Source: Pegea sp. RAD2-039 (lineage: Eukaryota; Chordata; Thaliacea; Salpida; Salpidae). From it: a DNA stretch of 64,000 bases. Position 1 is the stretch's first letter, and the number at the start of each line of letters is the position of its first letter. The notes beneath the pieces were generated by a model, which searched no databases, had not been told where the DNA came from, and was given only the letters and a program-made list of their open reading frames with translations. Both the position numbers and the translations under genes were made by a program. The DNA lies in the NCBI GenBank assembly GCA_034620365.1, contig JAQGEQ010000363.1, forward strand, positions 1,426,001 through 1,490,000, written 5' to 3'. Shown piece by piece: positions 36,171 through 47,180 of the stretch.

Positions 36171-36926
36171 TCATCACTATAGCAAATTATGTCACTTCCT
36201 AAAAACTAAGTATTAGAAATATGATTTGAGTAATTATGCTAATAAATTTTTATTTATCTACAAAGTAAAGTTAAAGCTATAAAAATCTAGAAGAAAAGAA
36301 ATAAAGAGATTAAGAGAATATATATAACAGCTACTTACTGCTAGCATAAAAGCTTTAATAACAAATTTCATGAAGAAAAGCCTTGATAAGTGTTTTATAT
36401 GGACGATAAAATTATAAAACTTATGATACTTAATTAAATTATATTAAACAAGAACCAATACCTTTATCTTTTAAAAACCTAATTTTATACCGCTTGGTGT
36501 TTCCGTTGCTATGAGTTAGCAGCGTAAACTTATTGTAAGGGGAAACTCAAAAATAATTAATTTAAATTAAACCAAACTTTAACTAATTGTATTTATATAA
36601 CCACAACTTTAAAGGTTGTAGTACTAATAAAACAATATTTACGAAAATTTTTCCTTTAGTAAAAACCAAATATTTAAATTTTGCCAGATTTAATTTAAGT
36701 AATTTAAGCTTTAGCATATTAGCTTATGGTTCATTTGATTAACTATTCATATAAATTGTATTATCTAATTTTAAAATCAGAAGTTAAATAAATAAAAAAA
36801 ATTTTGATTCTTACCATAGAAAAAGATTAAATTGGTATCCTGTGATTTGTCATAGATTGATGCTACTTATTACTGCTAAGGAAAATTTAGCTGTTTTATT
36901 TTCTAATTCAGTTCATTGAAATTATT
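36171..36926. other. Region upstream of ENO4
   Basis: About 750 bp of AT-rich sequence containing the presumed ENO4 promoter. No feature was recognised. Confidence 0.5.
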
Positions 36927-39900
36927 ATGGAAATTGATTTAAATGAATTAAGGCACAAAGCTGAAGAGTTTTACAATGATCTTAAAGTACCGGAAAGAAT
37001 AGAAAATATATTGAATGATATATTATATAAGAAACCAAATGATGTATATGGGCGTTTAGTGAGTTATCTTATTTATTATAAGCATTTTGAAGATTACAGT
37101 TGAACTCTTATGAGGAAAATTATATAAATTCTTAATATAAATATTGTTTTATATTATTTACTTAAAAGTTGAAGTATTATTAAGTCTTTTTTTATTTTTA
37201 AGCATTATTCATAGTTATTGATTTTAAATGTAAACTTTTATGCTATAAACTTATGATAATAAATTAATTTCAGTCTGAGTTTTTTGAATTATATCAACAA
37301 GTTCCTATCGTGGAAGACATAAAAACTAACACTATTTTGGATTCAAACGGGAATTGTGCTGTCAGATGCAAAATTTATAGCATTGTTAAAAACCATTTGA
37401 AGGTTAAACAATAATTTAACTTTTATTTTAAGAAGATAGCTAAAGTATAATTTGTTATTTTTTATCTAAAAATCTTAAATTTAATTTGTTAACTTAGACA
37501 AACTGTTTTATTGACTATCAGAGGTTAATAAGTAGAAATAGGTTAAATTTTTGTTGGAAAATGTTTTACAAGAACTGTAAATAAAGTAAAAGTTATTTGT
37601 TTAATTATTTCAAAACTTACTTGAACAGATCACAAGGTAACAGATAAATGGAAAATATATTATTTTCTTAGTTTAATCAATGTTATTCAAAGTTCAACAA
37701 AAAACTAAACATTTTGTGAAATTTTCAGTTTATATCTTCATTTGATTTATCTTTGGAAAAAGAAAGCTTTTACAAAAGCACAAAAATACCAGAAGGTCAT
37801 TGAGATAAATGATTAAGTCTTAATTATTTATTTATTACAATAAACGTGAAGAAGGGTGCCTGAAAAGAGCACCTCTCTCTAACACACATTCTCATAATTA
37901 TAGTTTATAAAAATAGCTTAAACAGGATTTCATTTTTTTAGCTAATAAATTTTTTTGCTTTAACAGACGAAGAAAATTTCCTTAAAAGTAAAGACTATGA
38001 AATGTGTTGTGAAATTATTCAAAGTAAAATTCTTTCACTTTTGAAAGGAGATTCAATTCTCCAACAGTCTTTTATCGACCAAAAGCTGAGGTTTAAATCC
38101 AAGATTAATTTTACTTTTATAAATTTTTTAAAATATCAGATCATGTATTGAAGAAGCTGAAGATGAGATGATGAAAGCAATTGAAATTGAAGCAATTGCT
38201 GCTTCAGCTGCTGCAAACCAAGTAGAAACATCAGATGAGAAATCATCTTTACCATTGCAATCGGCTACTAGTAAAAAACATGATAAAAAATCTTTACGTA
38301 AATCCAAAGAAGTCGTCAAACCAACAAAAAAGGGGAAAAAGAGTGTTGAGAAGCCTCTTGATGTTTCAGTTAAGAAATCTGTAGAGTACAGATTACAAGT
38401 ATGATCATTTACAAGATCAAGATTCATCTTTAAGCTGATTTGGTTGATTTTTAAAGGGCTGTAGCGCTTTTTGTCTCGCTTCTTTTGCTCTTCTGAAAGC
38501 TGCTGCAAGATTAACGGAAGTTCAATGTTTTCAAATAATTGATAATCTGCGAATGGATATGCTTGAAACAGATAAAAGTTCTTCCAGTCCTAATATGTGT
38601 CTTCCTATTCCAATTGTATCAGCTATATCTGCAGGAGTTTCATCTCATGGTAACAGATTTATTTTTTGTATGTTTTTTATATTTAAAAAATTATTCGAAT
38701 TTTAATTATAGGAAAAGTTAACCTTATTAAAAACCTTTTAATAATTGGGAAGCCGTCATCATCGGCCAGAGAAAATGTAGACAAAATGACAAAGTCTTTT
38801 GAAGCACTCAAAAAACTTCTTTCTACAAAAATGGTGAAAAAGTTTTATAAAGTTTCTTTTTTCTTGAAAAAAATTAGTTTCTAATAAAATGTTTATAAGC
38901 AATTTCATCTCTTCTATTTTATTAATGTTCCTGAAAATATTGTTGAAGCCTGTTCCAACTTCTTTAAATGGTACTTGCTTGAGTGGATTTGATAAAACAG
39001 AGATGGTTTTGAATGTAGCAATTGAAGCTATGACAAACGGAGGTTCAATTCCGGGTCAAGATCTCTTTATAGGACTTGAAATTGATAGTGAAGATATGTT
39101 CCACTATGTAATTATTAAATTTTATATTTAGTCATATTATTGTATAAAGTTTATTATTTTAGAGTTATTTTATAAACTAAAAAAGTTTTCAGTTCAATCT
39201 TAGCTTGAAGTTTTACAAATATCGATTTTTGATGTAGCTCATGTTTTTGTTATTGAAGGATAAAGATAAATACGAAGTTTATGCGTCAACTTTGAAAACA
39301 AGCGAAGAGTTGATGGATATATATTGTGATCTTGCCAACAAATACTCATCAGTTCTGCGAATGATAATAAACCCATTTCGTAAAGATGATAAAGAAAATT
39401 TGGAAAAACTTTCTCATCATTTGTCATCTAAGTACAATATTTACAATTTTTGAAAAATAAATTTCTGCAACCACCACATCAAGCTGTTATTTGTGACTAT
39501 TTTCAGATGTTTCGTTGTCGCAAATGAATTGAACTTTTGTTCAGCTCATAATTGGGTTAACACGGATGTTTTCACTTCGAATTTGTGCAATAGTTTTTCT
39601 ATTACACTAGGAGGTCGCTTAACTTGTTCTGATATCGTTCGCGCTGTTACTGACTCAAACAAACTTTATTTTTCAACTATTATCCAAGGATGTAATTCTG
39701 AAGTTTGTGATGATATCATATCTGATTTAGTAAGTTTAAACACTTTTTTAAGTTCTGTTAAAACATATACATTTTTTATTCGTTAGTAAATTTCAACTTA
39801 TAGTATTTCAAATTTGATTCTGGTCAAGTATAATCATCACTACATCTTTATTTCGGCAAGCGTTGCCTTTAAGCTTCAAATTTTTCTATTGTAGGCTGTC

Positions 39901-40276
39901 GGTGCTAGAAGTACTTTTTTACTTATAGGATCTCCTTGTAGAGGTGAAAATGTAACAAAGTTAAACAGACTAATCGAAATTGAAGATGAATTATTAAACA
40001 ACGAAAACTACAAGTGAATAGTGATTTTAATCTTACTGAGTTCATATATAGATATTATATTAGTATATGTTTATCTTTTTAATAAATTTTGTTATGAAGT
40101 TTTTTCTTTCATATAATGTTTAAACAAATTAAGGTTATACATAAAAAACTAAAAAAATGTTTGAATTTATTATAAGCATTGTTTGTTTGTGATTTGTTTT
40201 TAGATTAGTATACGAAGATGATTTCAATTTCACAACAATTTCAGCTAGGCCCGTTGAGCCTGAGACTTTTGAATAA
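36927..40276 (+). CDS. ENO4: Enolase 4-like protein, probably catalytically inactive
   Basis: ENO4 is a sperm/cilium-associated enolase relative with a long extra N-terminus. Twelve exons: 36927-37058, 37274-37402, 37729-37795, 37967-38090, 38140-38398, 38457-38649, 38712-38833, 38949-39107, 39259-39431, 39507-39729, 39895-40013, 40204-40276; 590 aa. The N-terminus matches ENO4 (RHKAEEFYNDLKVPERIENI and KPNDVYGRL). A Lys-rich linker occupies about residues 175-235. The enolase barrel includes GKVNLIKNL, DKDKYEVYAS, MIINPFRKDD and GSPCRGENVTKLNRLIEIEDEL. Against enolase, the metal ligand Glu of the IEDPF motif is replaced (IINPF), and the catalytic Lys positions in LLLKVNQIGT and IKTGAPCR appear as Thr and Leu/Ile. 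This suggests loss of catalysis. Intron 3 contains a LINE tail. Identification is by collinear similarity over the full length. Confidence 0.88.
37836..37915 (-). mobile_element. LINE 3'-tail relic (family B) in ENO4 intron 3
   Basis: About 75 bp nearly match the tail of the element at 33575-34195, including the AGAATGTGTGTTAG and GTGCTCTTTTCAGGCACCC stretches on the minus strand. This is a 5'-truncated insertion wholly inside the intron. Confidence 0.75.
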
Positions 40277-42985
40277 AACTTCTCTTCTTTCCTTTCAACG
40301 AAAACGTATTATGCCTTTACGAAGCTTAGACTTTTTTATCGTTGATTCGATTACTTCTTAGCTAAATATTTTTCGAAAAGTTTCTTTGCTTTTTTTTTTG
40401 CAACATTTTTTTTGTAAAAAAATTTGTTGTTTTAAATTAAAAAAATTCAAGTGTGTTAACAGAAAAATTTTATTTTATTTTACTTATTGAATCTATTATA
40501 TAGAGCAAAGTTTCTCAACCTCATGCCCATTTATACCTATTTTGACTTCCATGGAAATGTAAAATATTAATAATTGTAATTTCTTCGATTAAATAAGAAA
40601 AAAACAGAGATGCATTTTGTTTCTTCACCGACAATTTATCTTTATATAAGTTGGAAACAAATGATCTAGAGTTACAGCAGTGATTAGATTACTTTATTCT
40701 GTTTGATTTAATAAAAATTAACTTATGATTGAGGATTATCTGAAGAATTTTTTATTAATTACTTTAAATAAAAGACGACTAATATTTTGAGTAAATTTTT
40801 AAATGAAGCCTGATAACTAATAACTTAAGCTTGCTGCTTGTGATTTATGTAGTTTTGCATTAAATATTTTCAAAATATTTCTAATTTTATAAGAAAACAA
40901 AGCATACATCTTAATAATATTTAAACTTCAGTGATTTCATAAATTTATAATAATTAAAGTTACTTGGTTTTAGTTGGTGGCGATGAATATCTACAATTGC
41001 TATATGAAATCTTTTTACTAACAGTTTTAACATAAAAATATGTTAAGTAATCGTTATAACCATATGTATATTTAACAATAGTTTTCTGGTTGTCTATTTT
41101 ATTTAAGATCTAGTTTTTTCTTGAAAAGAATTCTTGATTCAATTTACTTTTCGTTTAAAATTGATTTTTACGGACTTGAACCATCTTTGTTTGTTTTGCA
41201 TGATTTTCGGAAGCATTTTTTTATTTTGAGTTGACTTCTTTTATGATAATTTAATTTACGTTGGCTGTAAATTTTTGTACCCCGAGACTTCAGTATTGAA
41301 TAAGCTAAATTTTCTCAATGACTTTTTAAGTTAAATAACTTGCATTACCTAAAATTCAGACATATTGCATCAGCTGCACTAAAAATATACACTATTGTTT
41401 TTCCTGGAATTTTAAAAGATTATTTTTCTAATGGCTAATTTACTCGGCTCTAATCTTGTAAATACACTAATAAAAAATTATTCTAATTTTGACCTAAGAC
41501 TTTTTATTATGCAAAGAAAATAGTCGTTTTTAAACATATCTAAAAATTTAATTAAATTACTGTTGTGTAGCTACTAACGCTAATTCGCGATTACCATAAA
41601 AAATTTGCGTTAGTTTAGTTAACATCTTGTTGCTCATAAAGTATAAGTGACGCCCTGAAGTCAGTTTCTCCAGTTAACTGGTTTTGAGGTTTTCTCAGAT
41701 CTCTATTATCAGTGGTTTTTTATCCTCAAGAATGTTCAAATTTGGTCTTATATTTGTCGAAAAATATCTGCTTTGTTTCAAAGAATTTTTAGGTTTTATC
41801 AGCTTAAACAGATGGTTAACTTTTAAGCACCGTTTATCATTAAACATGTGTAATATAACATCTGTTTTGTTTTATTCATTAAATATTTAAATCTTATTCA
41901 AATTAAACATGTGAAAAAAATTGATGACTAAAATCAAAATTAGCAAAAATTGCTTTTTTTTACAGAACTGCTGATTCAACGTAATTAGTTCAAAATTTTA
42001 TTTAGAAAATCATTCAATTAAGTACAAAGGAAGTAATTTATAACTTAATATTTCCTCACTTAAATTTTGTTTCATATTTCATAAAACTTTTATTTATTAA
42101 AAATCGAAATTTTATTTCAATAAAACTAGTTAAGTTTTTATTTTAGAAAGTGTTATTTTTTAATTTAAATTCAGATTTTTTTTTTCATTAAGTTCACAAA
42201 ATAATTAAATTAATTACTAGTTGGTATCTTACTCTATTATCCAAAACAGTTTTAAATGTTTATAATTTGTTTATTGTTATACATTAGGTTTAAGCTTTTA
42301 TTTAGAATTAATCTAATTAAAACAATTCTTTCTTGTGTATTTGCTTTGAAGTTAATCATTAATTTTAATTGATTCTTTTAAGTTAATCAGCATTTTTCAA
42401 GTCATTTTGTAATTTACAATTTTTTAGTAATTCTAAATTTAGTAATAATTTTCATTCTGTTTTGTAAATGATTAATAGATAAAGTTTTAATTTTATTGCA
42501 CATAAATTAGTTGAGAATAATTTTTTAAATACAATTTTAATTGTAGTATAATAATTATTATTCAATAATATTTTTCACTTTTTTTTGAACATTTGACTTG
42601 TATCTAAAAAAAATAGAATTGTTTATTTTAATGTAAACAGAAAAGGTTAGAAAATTTTTTAATCAGAATTTTATATTTAAGTTAATAACCTTTCTAATAT
42701 TTATTTAATTTTTTTATTTTAAGCATTTATATAATAAATAAAGATTGATTAAGAACTTATTACTACTAGTTGTTGATTATTATTTTAATAAACTGGCCTA
42801 ATGCAAGCCTTTGTGAAATATTTTATTTATATGTATTAGAAATAACTTATTATGAAAAGAGAAATTTTTTAGAGATAGATTATTATAAGTTTTTAATTAA
42901 CAAAATTAGTTATTAATGAATTTCTAAATATCTATACTAATTTTCAAAACTGAAAGATGATGTTATTGATAAATTAAATTTTTAG
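40277..42985. other. Intergenic region ENO4-integrin alpha
   Basis: About 2.7 kb of very AT-rich sequence with long T and A runs. A splice-acceptor-like TTTTTAG sits immediately before the integrin ATG at 42986, so a non-coding 5' exon may lie upstream. No other feature was recognised. Confidence 0.45.
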
Positions 42986-45900
42986 ATGTTCACAGAAAAT
43001 TTTCTTTCAAAAAGAATGAAATTCAATAAATCCTTTGTAATTTTAACTTATTTAACTATATTCAGTCTTTTACTAAATATTGCAACCTCATATAACATTG
43101 ATGAAAGATTTCCAGTCATCAAACAAGGAGCAGAAGGGAGCTTATTTGGATTAGCTGTCTCTCAGCATCACTTAAAAGCAAAAGTATCTTCTCTAAATGA
43201 AGTTACTCTATTAGTTGGGGCTCCTAAAGCTAAAACAACTGGATCTTCGATTGTGACTGGTGGACTTTTTAAATGTCCGATTAGTTCACAGACAGATGAT
43301 TGTAAGTTGGTAAAAGTAGAAGAAAAAGTTGAAGATAGTCAAAATGATCAGTGGTTAGGTGTAACAGTTGAATCTGAAAAACCTGGAGGAAGAATAGGAG
43401 TATGTGCACACCGAAGAATTTCAGACAATTTGATAGATACACTTTTTGGTAGATGTTTTATATTAAGAAGTAACCTCACACTTTCTGATAACCCCCCAAT
43501 CAACCCATGTGGAAACTCAGCTGAACTAACTGTTACACAAGACACTTATAAATATTGTCAGGCTGGAACATCATTAGCATTTAAAAAAGGTGAGAATGCA
43601 AACACTTGTTACTTTGGCTTGCCTGGTGCTTACCACTGGACTGGTACAGTTGGAATTGAAGATATAATTGATGATGCATTTCTAGATAGTGGTAAATTGC
43701 AACCAATAGGTGTAAAACAACTTAAAATTCATGGTATATTGAAAAACAGCTACTTGGGTTTTTCTGTTGTCACAGGTAATTTATCTATTAATAAGCCAAT
43801 TTACGCTGTTGGTGCTCCAAGATTGAATGATACAGGGGCAGTTGTTATATTTGAAACAAAAGAAAAAACAATGACTTTTGAGAACATTTTACTAGGTGAG
43901 TTAGTTGCTTCTGCTTTTGGATATGCTGTTGAGCTTGTTGATATAAATGGTGATGGAAGACAAGATCTTATTGTTGGAGCTCCTCAATATTATGACAGAA
44001 TAAGAGATTTTGGTGGAGCTGTTTATGTTTATTTAAACAAGGGTATAGATAGATTTGAAACTAAGTATGATCAAAAAATTCCAGGTGGAATTGATTCAAC
44101 ATTTGGTAATTCAATTACTAATTGTGGTGATTTAAATATGGATGGTATAAATGATGTAGCTATTGGAGCTCCTGGAGCTGATGATGGTTCTGGTGTGGTT
44201 TATATATATCATGGTGGTTCAGATGTTAATAAAGGACTTAAAGAGTCACCAGCACAAGTTATTAAAGCAACTGCTTTGTATGAAAATGGACTAGTTAGTG
44301 CTCCATTAATCCGGTTTGGTTATTCTCTTAATGGTGGACTGGATATGGATTTAAACAAATATCCTGACTTATTAGTTGGATCATTATCAGATGTAGCAAT
44401 TTTGTTTAGAAGTAGACCTATCATTAACATTCAAGCTTTCTTAAACTCTACACAAAATAGTTTAGTGTTTGACAATGAAAAATCTAACAAAGTATCACCA
44501 GTTATTAGTGTTTGTATGAATTATACATCTTTACCTGGTTATAATGAAGTTATAGAAATCTCTTATAACCTAACATTAGACAGTAAAACTAATTTAAATC
44601 AGCCAAGAGTTTCTTTCAAAAAGTATAAGAGTCATTCTGTTTATGAATCAAAATTGAAATTAACAGGACAGTCAAAAGTAAGTTGTTCAGAAGTCCCCAT
44701 CTATTTACAAAAGAATATTGTTGACAAGTTATCACCAATCAATATCTTGCTTGCTTATCACATCAAAGAAGCAAAACACAGAAGCAAGAGAGATGTAGTT
44801 TCATTATCAAACTATCCAGTTTTAAACAATGATTTATCAAAGAATGTAAGCTTAAGTCTAAACATATCAAAAGATTGTGGTACAGATTATGTTTGTAATA
44901 GCAATTTGCAATTTAATTGTAAATATGTTGAAAAATCTAATTCAGTATGGAAAGACTTTCCTAAAAGTAAAGATGACATTCCAGTTCTAGTTTTAGGAAA
45001 ACAGAAGGATTATGGGATAAGTTTTGAAGTAAGTAATACTGGTGAGGCTGCTCATCAATCAAAGCTAATGGTTAGCTTACCTTTTGGCGCTAACTTTGAT
45101 GGAGTTACACTTGATCAGCTTTTGTCTTTTGAAAATGGCACTTATGTTGAATTTGATCTTGGAAACCCACTAAAAACAAATGAAAAACTGTCGTTTGTGA
45201 TGACATTTTCAACTAGTAGTGATCTACTTCTAGATGATAAATTATTCACCAAAATGCATATTCAAACATCAAGTACTCAAGCTCCAGTTAAAGATGTAGA
45301 ATTACTTTTCAAGGTACAAGTAGAAGCTCATTTAGAAGTTTTATCTTCAGCAAATCCACCACAAATTAGGCCAAGTGGAGTTGTGATTGGTGAATCAGCT
45401 GTGAAAAAACCAAGTGATGTTGGAATCATAATTGTACATTCGTATGAACTTCATAATAGAGGAACTACTGATCTAGAAAATCTCAAGTTTCAAGTTTCTT
45501 GGCCTTCTCAACTCCAGAACCAAAAATGGCTCTTTTACTTTCTGGAACATAAACTGGCAGAAGTTGGTAAAAATGGATCAAATAGTCTTGTTTGTGATAT
45601 TCCATCAAAGCTAAATCCTTTGAATTTGAAACTTGAAGAAGATTCTAATCGAAAAAAGCGTGATTTAAGTGGTGAATCTTCTCCTTTATCCCTGAAAAAT
45701 CCACAATCTAAGTCGAACACTAATCATTCCAATATAGTTTGTCCAAAATCTGACGGCTGTGTTGATTTTACATGTGATTTATCTCATATTTTAGCGGGTG
45801 AGAAAATATCAATTGATTTTTATGCTGTCGTGTGGAACAGTACATTTATAGAAGAATTTAACAGACTTTTATACACTGTCAGTGTCGGTTCAAGTTTACG

Positions 45901-46192
45901 TTTAGATAACTCCAAGAATGTGATCAAATATACAAGTGATTCAATTACAAGTTCAAGTGTTTCTACTGATGTAATTTCATCTTATACTAAACCTAAACAA
46001 CAAACCAACTTTTGGGTAATTGCTGCTGCTGCTCTAGCTGGTATAATAGTCCTTGTTTTACTTATTCTCATTTTGTGGCGTTGTGGATTCTTTCAACGTA
46101 AAAGAGACTTTGGGGGTTATCACAAAGCTAGATATCACAAACAAGCATCAAAGTCTGCTGAAGAAGCTTCTCAACAAATACTTTATAATTAA
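42986..46192 (+). CDS. Integrin alpha subunit, copy 1 (single exon)
   Basis: Integrin alpha subunits pair with beta subunits as surface receptors for matrix or cell ligands. One frame of 1068 aa from the ATG at 42986; a second ATG at 43016 would give a cleaner signal peptide (FNKSFVILTYLTIFSLLLN). Next comes a seven-bladed FG-GAP propeller (about residues 35-490) with calcium loops DINGDGRQD and DLNMDGIND and a degenerate third (DMDLNKYPD). There is no inserted I domain. Thigh and calf domains follow, with a furin-type site RKKRDL near residue 893 for heavy/light chain cleavage, as in non-I-domain alphas; another basic site (RSKRDV) lies near 604. A membrane helix at about 1010-1035 precedes a short tail with GFFQR in place of the usual GFFKR. 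Residues 110-303 differ strongly from copy 2 while the rest is nearly identical. The subfamily cannot be fixed. Confidence 0.95.
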   Translation: MFTENFLSKRMKFNKSFVILTYLTIFSLLLNIATSYNIDERFPVIKQGAEGSLFGLAVSQHHLKAKVSSLNEVTLLVGAPKAKTTGSSIVTGGLFKCPISSQTDDCKLVKVEEKVEDSQNDQWLGVTVESEKPGGRIGVCAHRRISDNLIDTLFGRCFILRSNLTLSDNPPINPCGNSAELTVTQDTYKYCQAGTSLAFKKGENANTCYFGLPGAYHWTGTVGIEDIIDDAFLDSGKLQPIGVKQLKIHGILKNSYLGFSVVTGNLSINKPIYAVGAPRLNDTGAVVIFETKEKTMTFENILLGELVASAFGYAVELVDINGDGRQDLIVGAPQYYDRIRDFGGAVYVYLNKGIDRFETKYDQKIPGGIDSTFGNSITNCGDLNMDGINDVAIGAPGADDGSGVVYIYHGGSDVNKGLKESPAQVIKATALYENGLVSAPLIRFGYSLNGGLDMDLNKYPDLLVGSLSDVAILFRSRPIINIQAFLNSTQNSLVFDNEKSNKVSPVISVCMNYTSLPGYNEVIEISYNLTLDSKTNLNQPRVSFKKYKSHSVYESKLKLTGQSKVSCSEVPIYLQKNIVDKLSPINILLAYHIKEAKHRSKRDVVSLSNYPVLNNDLSKNVSLSLNISKDCGTDYVCNSNLQFNCKYVEKSNSVWKDFPKSKDDIPVLVLGKQKDYGISFEVSNTGEAAHQSKLMVSLPFGANFDGVTLDQLLSFENGTYVEFDLGNPLKTNEKLSFVMTFSTSSDLLLDDKLFTKMHIQTSSTQAPVKDVELLFKVQVEAHLEVLSSANPPQIRPSGVVIGESAVKKPSDVGIIIVHSYELHNRGTTDLENLKFQVSWPSQLQNQKWLFYFLEHKLAEVGKNGSNSLVCDIPSKLNPLNLKLEEDSNRKKRDLSGESSPLSLKNPQSKSNTNHSNIVCPKSDGCVDFTCDLSHILAGEKISIDFYAVVWNSTFIEEFNRLLYTVSVGSSLRLDNSKNVIKYTSDSITSSSVSTDVISSYTKPKQQTNFWVIAAAALAGIIVLVLLILILWRCGFFQRKRDFGGYHKARYHKQASKSAEEASQQILYN

Positions 46193-46970
46193 TTGTATCA
46201 ACGTTTTGTGCTAGTTAAAATTTGCTTGAACATTTTGTTCGAATTTTTTTTCTTTAATCAGTTTCCAATATTTCTTTTTTGTGTCACGCCTTTTGATTTT
46301 CAATCAAAATTTTATTGATATTTCATATACGTTATTAGTCTAATTCTCCTCAATTTTACATTTAATTTACAAAATTTAGTCCTTATTTTCCAAAAAAATC
46401 TTCTCCCTAATGATGATACTGCACTCTACCCGGTTTTTTTTCATTAGTTCTTATCATTAGCTTTAAAAGTTGCATTTATCATTAATATAAAATAAAAATG
46501 ACTTTCTAATTGTTTACAAACTTTGCAAATGGTGTTTGAGTTCTCGTTCTGATTTATTTTACTAATTAATTCTAATTTGTCTCCAGCAAACTGTACTATT
46601 CATATGAAAACTAGCTGTTTTTGAATTAGTTTTTTATAATCATGATTGTAGTAACTTCAAATATTTGAAACATAACTCACAATACTTTACAAACTTGAGT
46701 CGTTTGTACAATTCAAATGTTTATTTATCGTTTTATGTAACAAATTTCGGCTTTTGTATGCATATATATTAGTAATAAATTAGTTTCTTTTGTTTAGTGC
46801 TTTAATACTTTCAGTTTTATCTAATTTTAGGATTAATGAATGCAGTTTAAAAGTATTCTCTTTTGTGCATAAATATTTCGATATTTTATTTTACTGACTC
46901 TAAATGTCAGGTTTCACGCATCTACAACAAGTGTGTTATTTAAAATAGTGTTGAAGCTATTAGCAATGCT

Positions 46971-47180
46971 AAAATCATTACAATTATTTAGCAATTTCAA
47001 AACTTACTGACATAAACTGTGCCTTTTATTTGGTACGCAAGTTTATGGTACTTATTGCATAAGAGGCTTTTTGTTTTTTTATATTTTTAGTGTTAAAAGT
47101 CGTGATATTTGGCGTGAACTAGTCTTGGTTCTTATGCTGCCCTATTTACTTTATTTGCTTCTCTACTTTTATGAATAAAT
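46971..47180 (+). repeat. 210 bp block shared with the second integrin gene (copy 1)
   Basis: Matches 59026-59235 over 210 bp with a single mismatch by eye. It ends in ATGAATAAAT, a likely polyadenylation signal, and lies 778 bp after the stop codon. The sequence between stop and block is unrelated to the other gene. Probably the distal 3' UTR. Confidence 0.9.

Noticed and set aside
41684..41890. 68-codon open stretch upstream of integrin copy 1
   Set aside because: Short, without recognisable domain, in low-complexity AT-rich DNA; no splice-linked partner.
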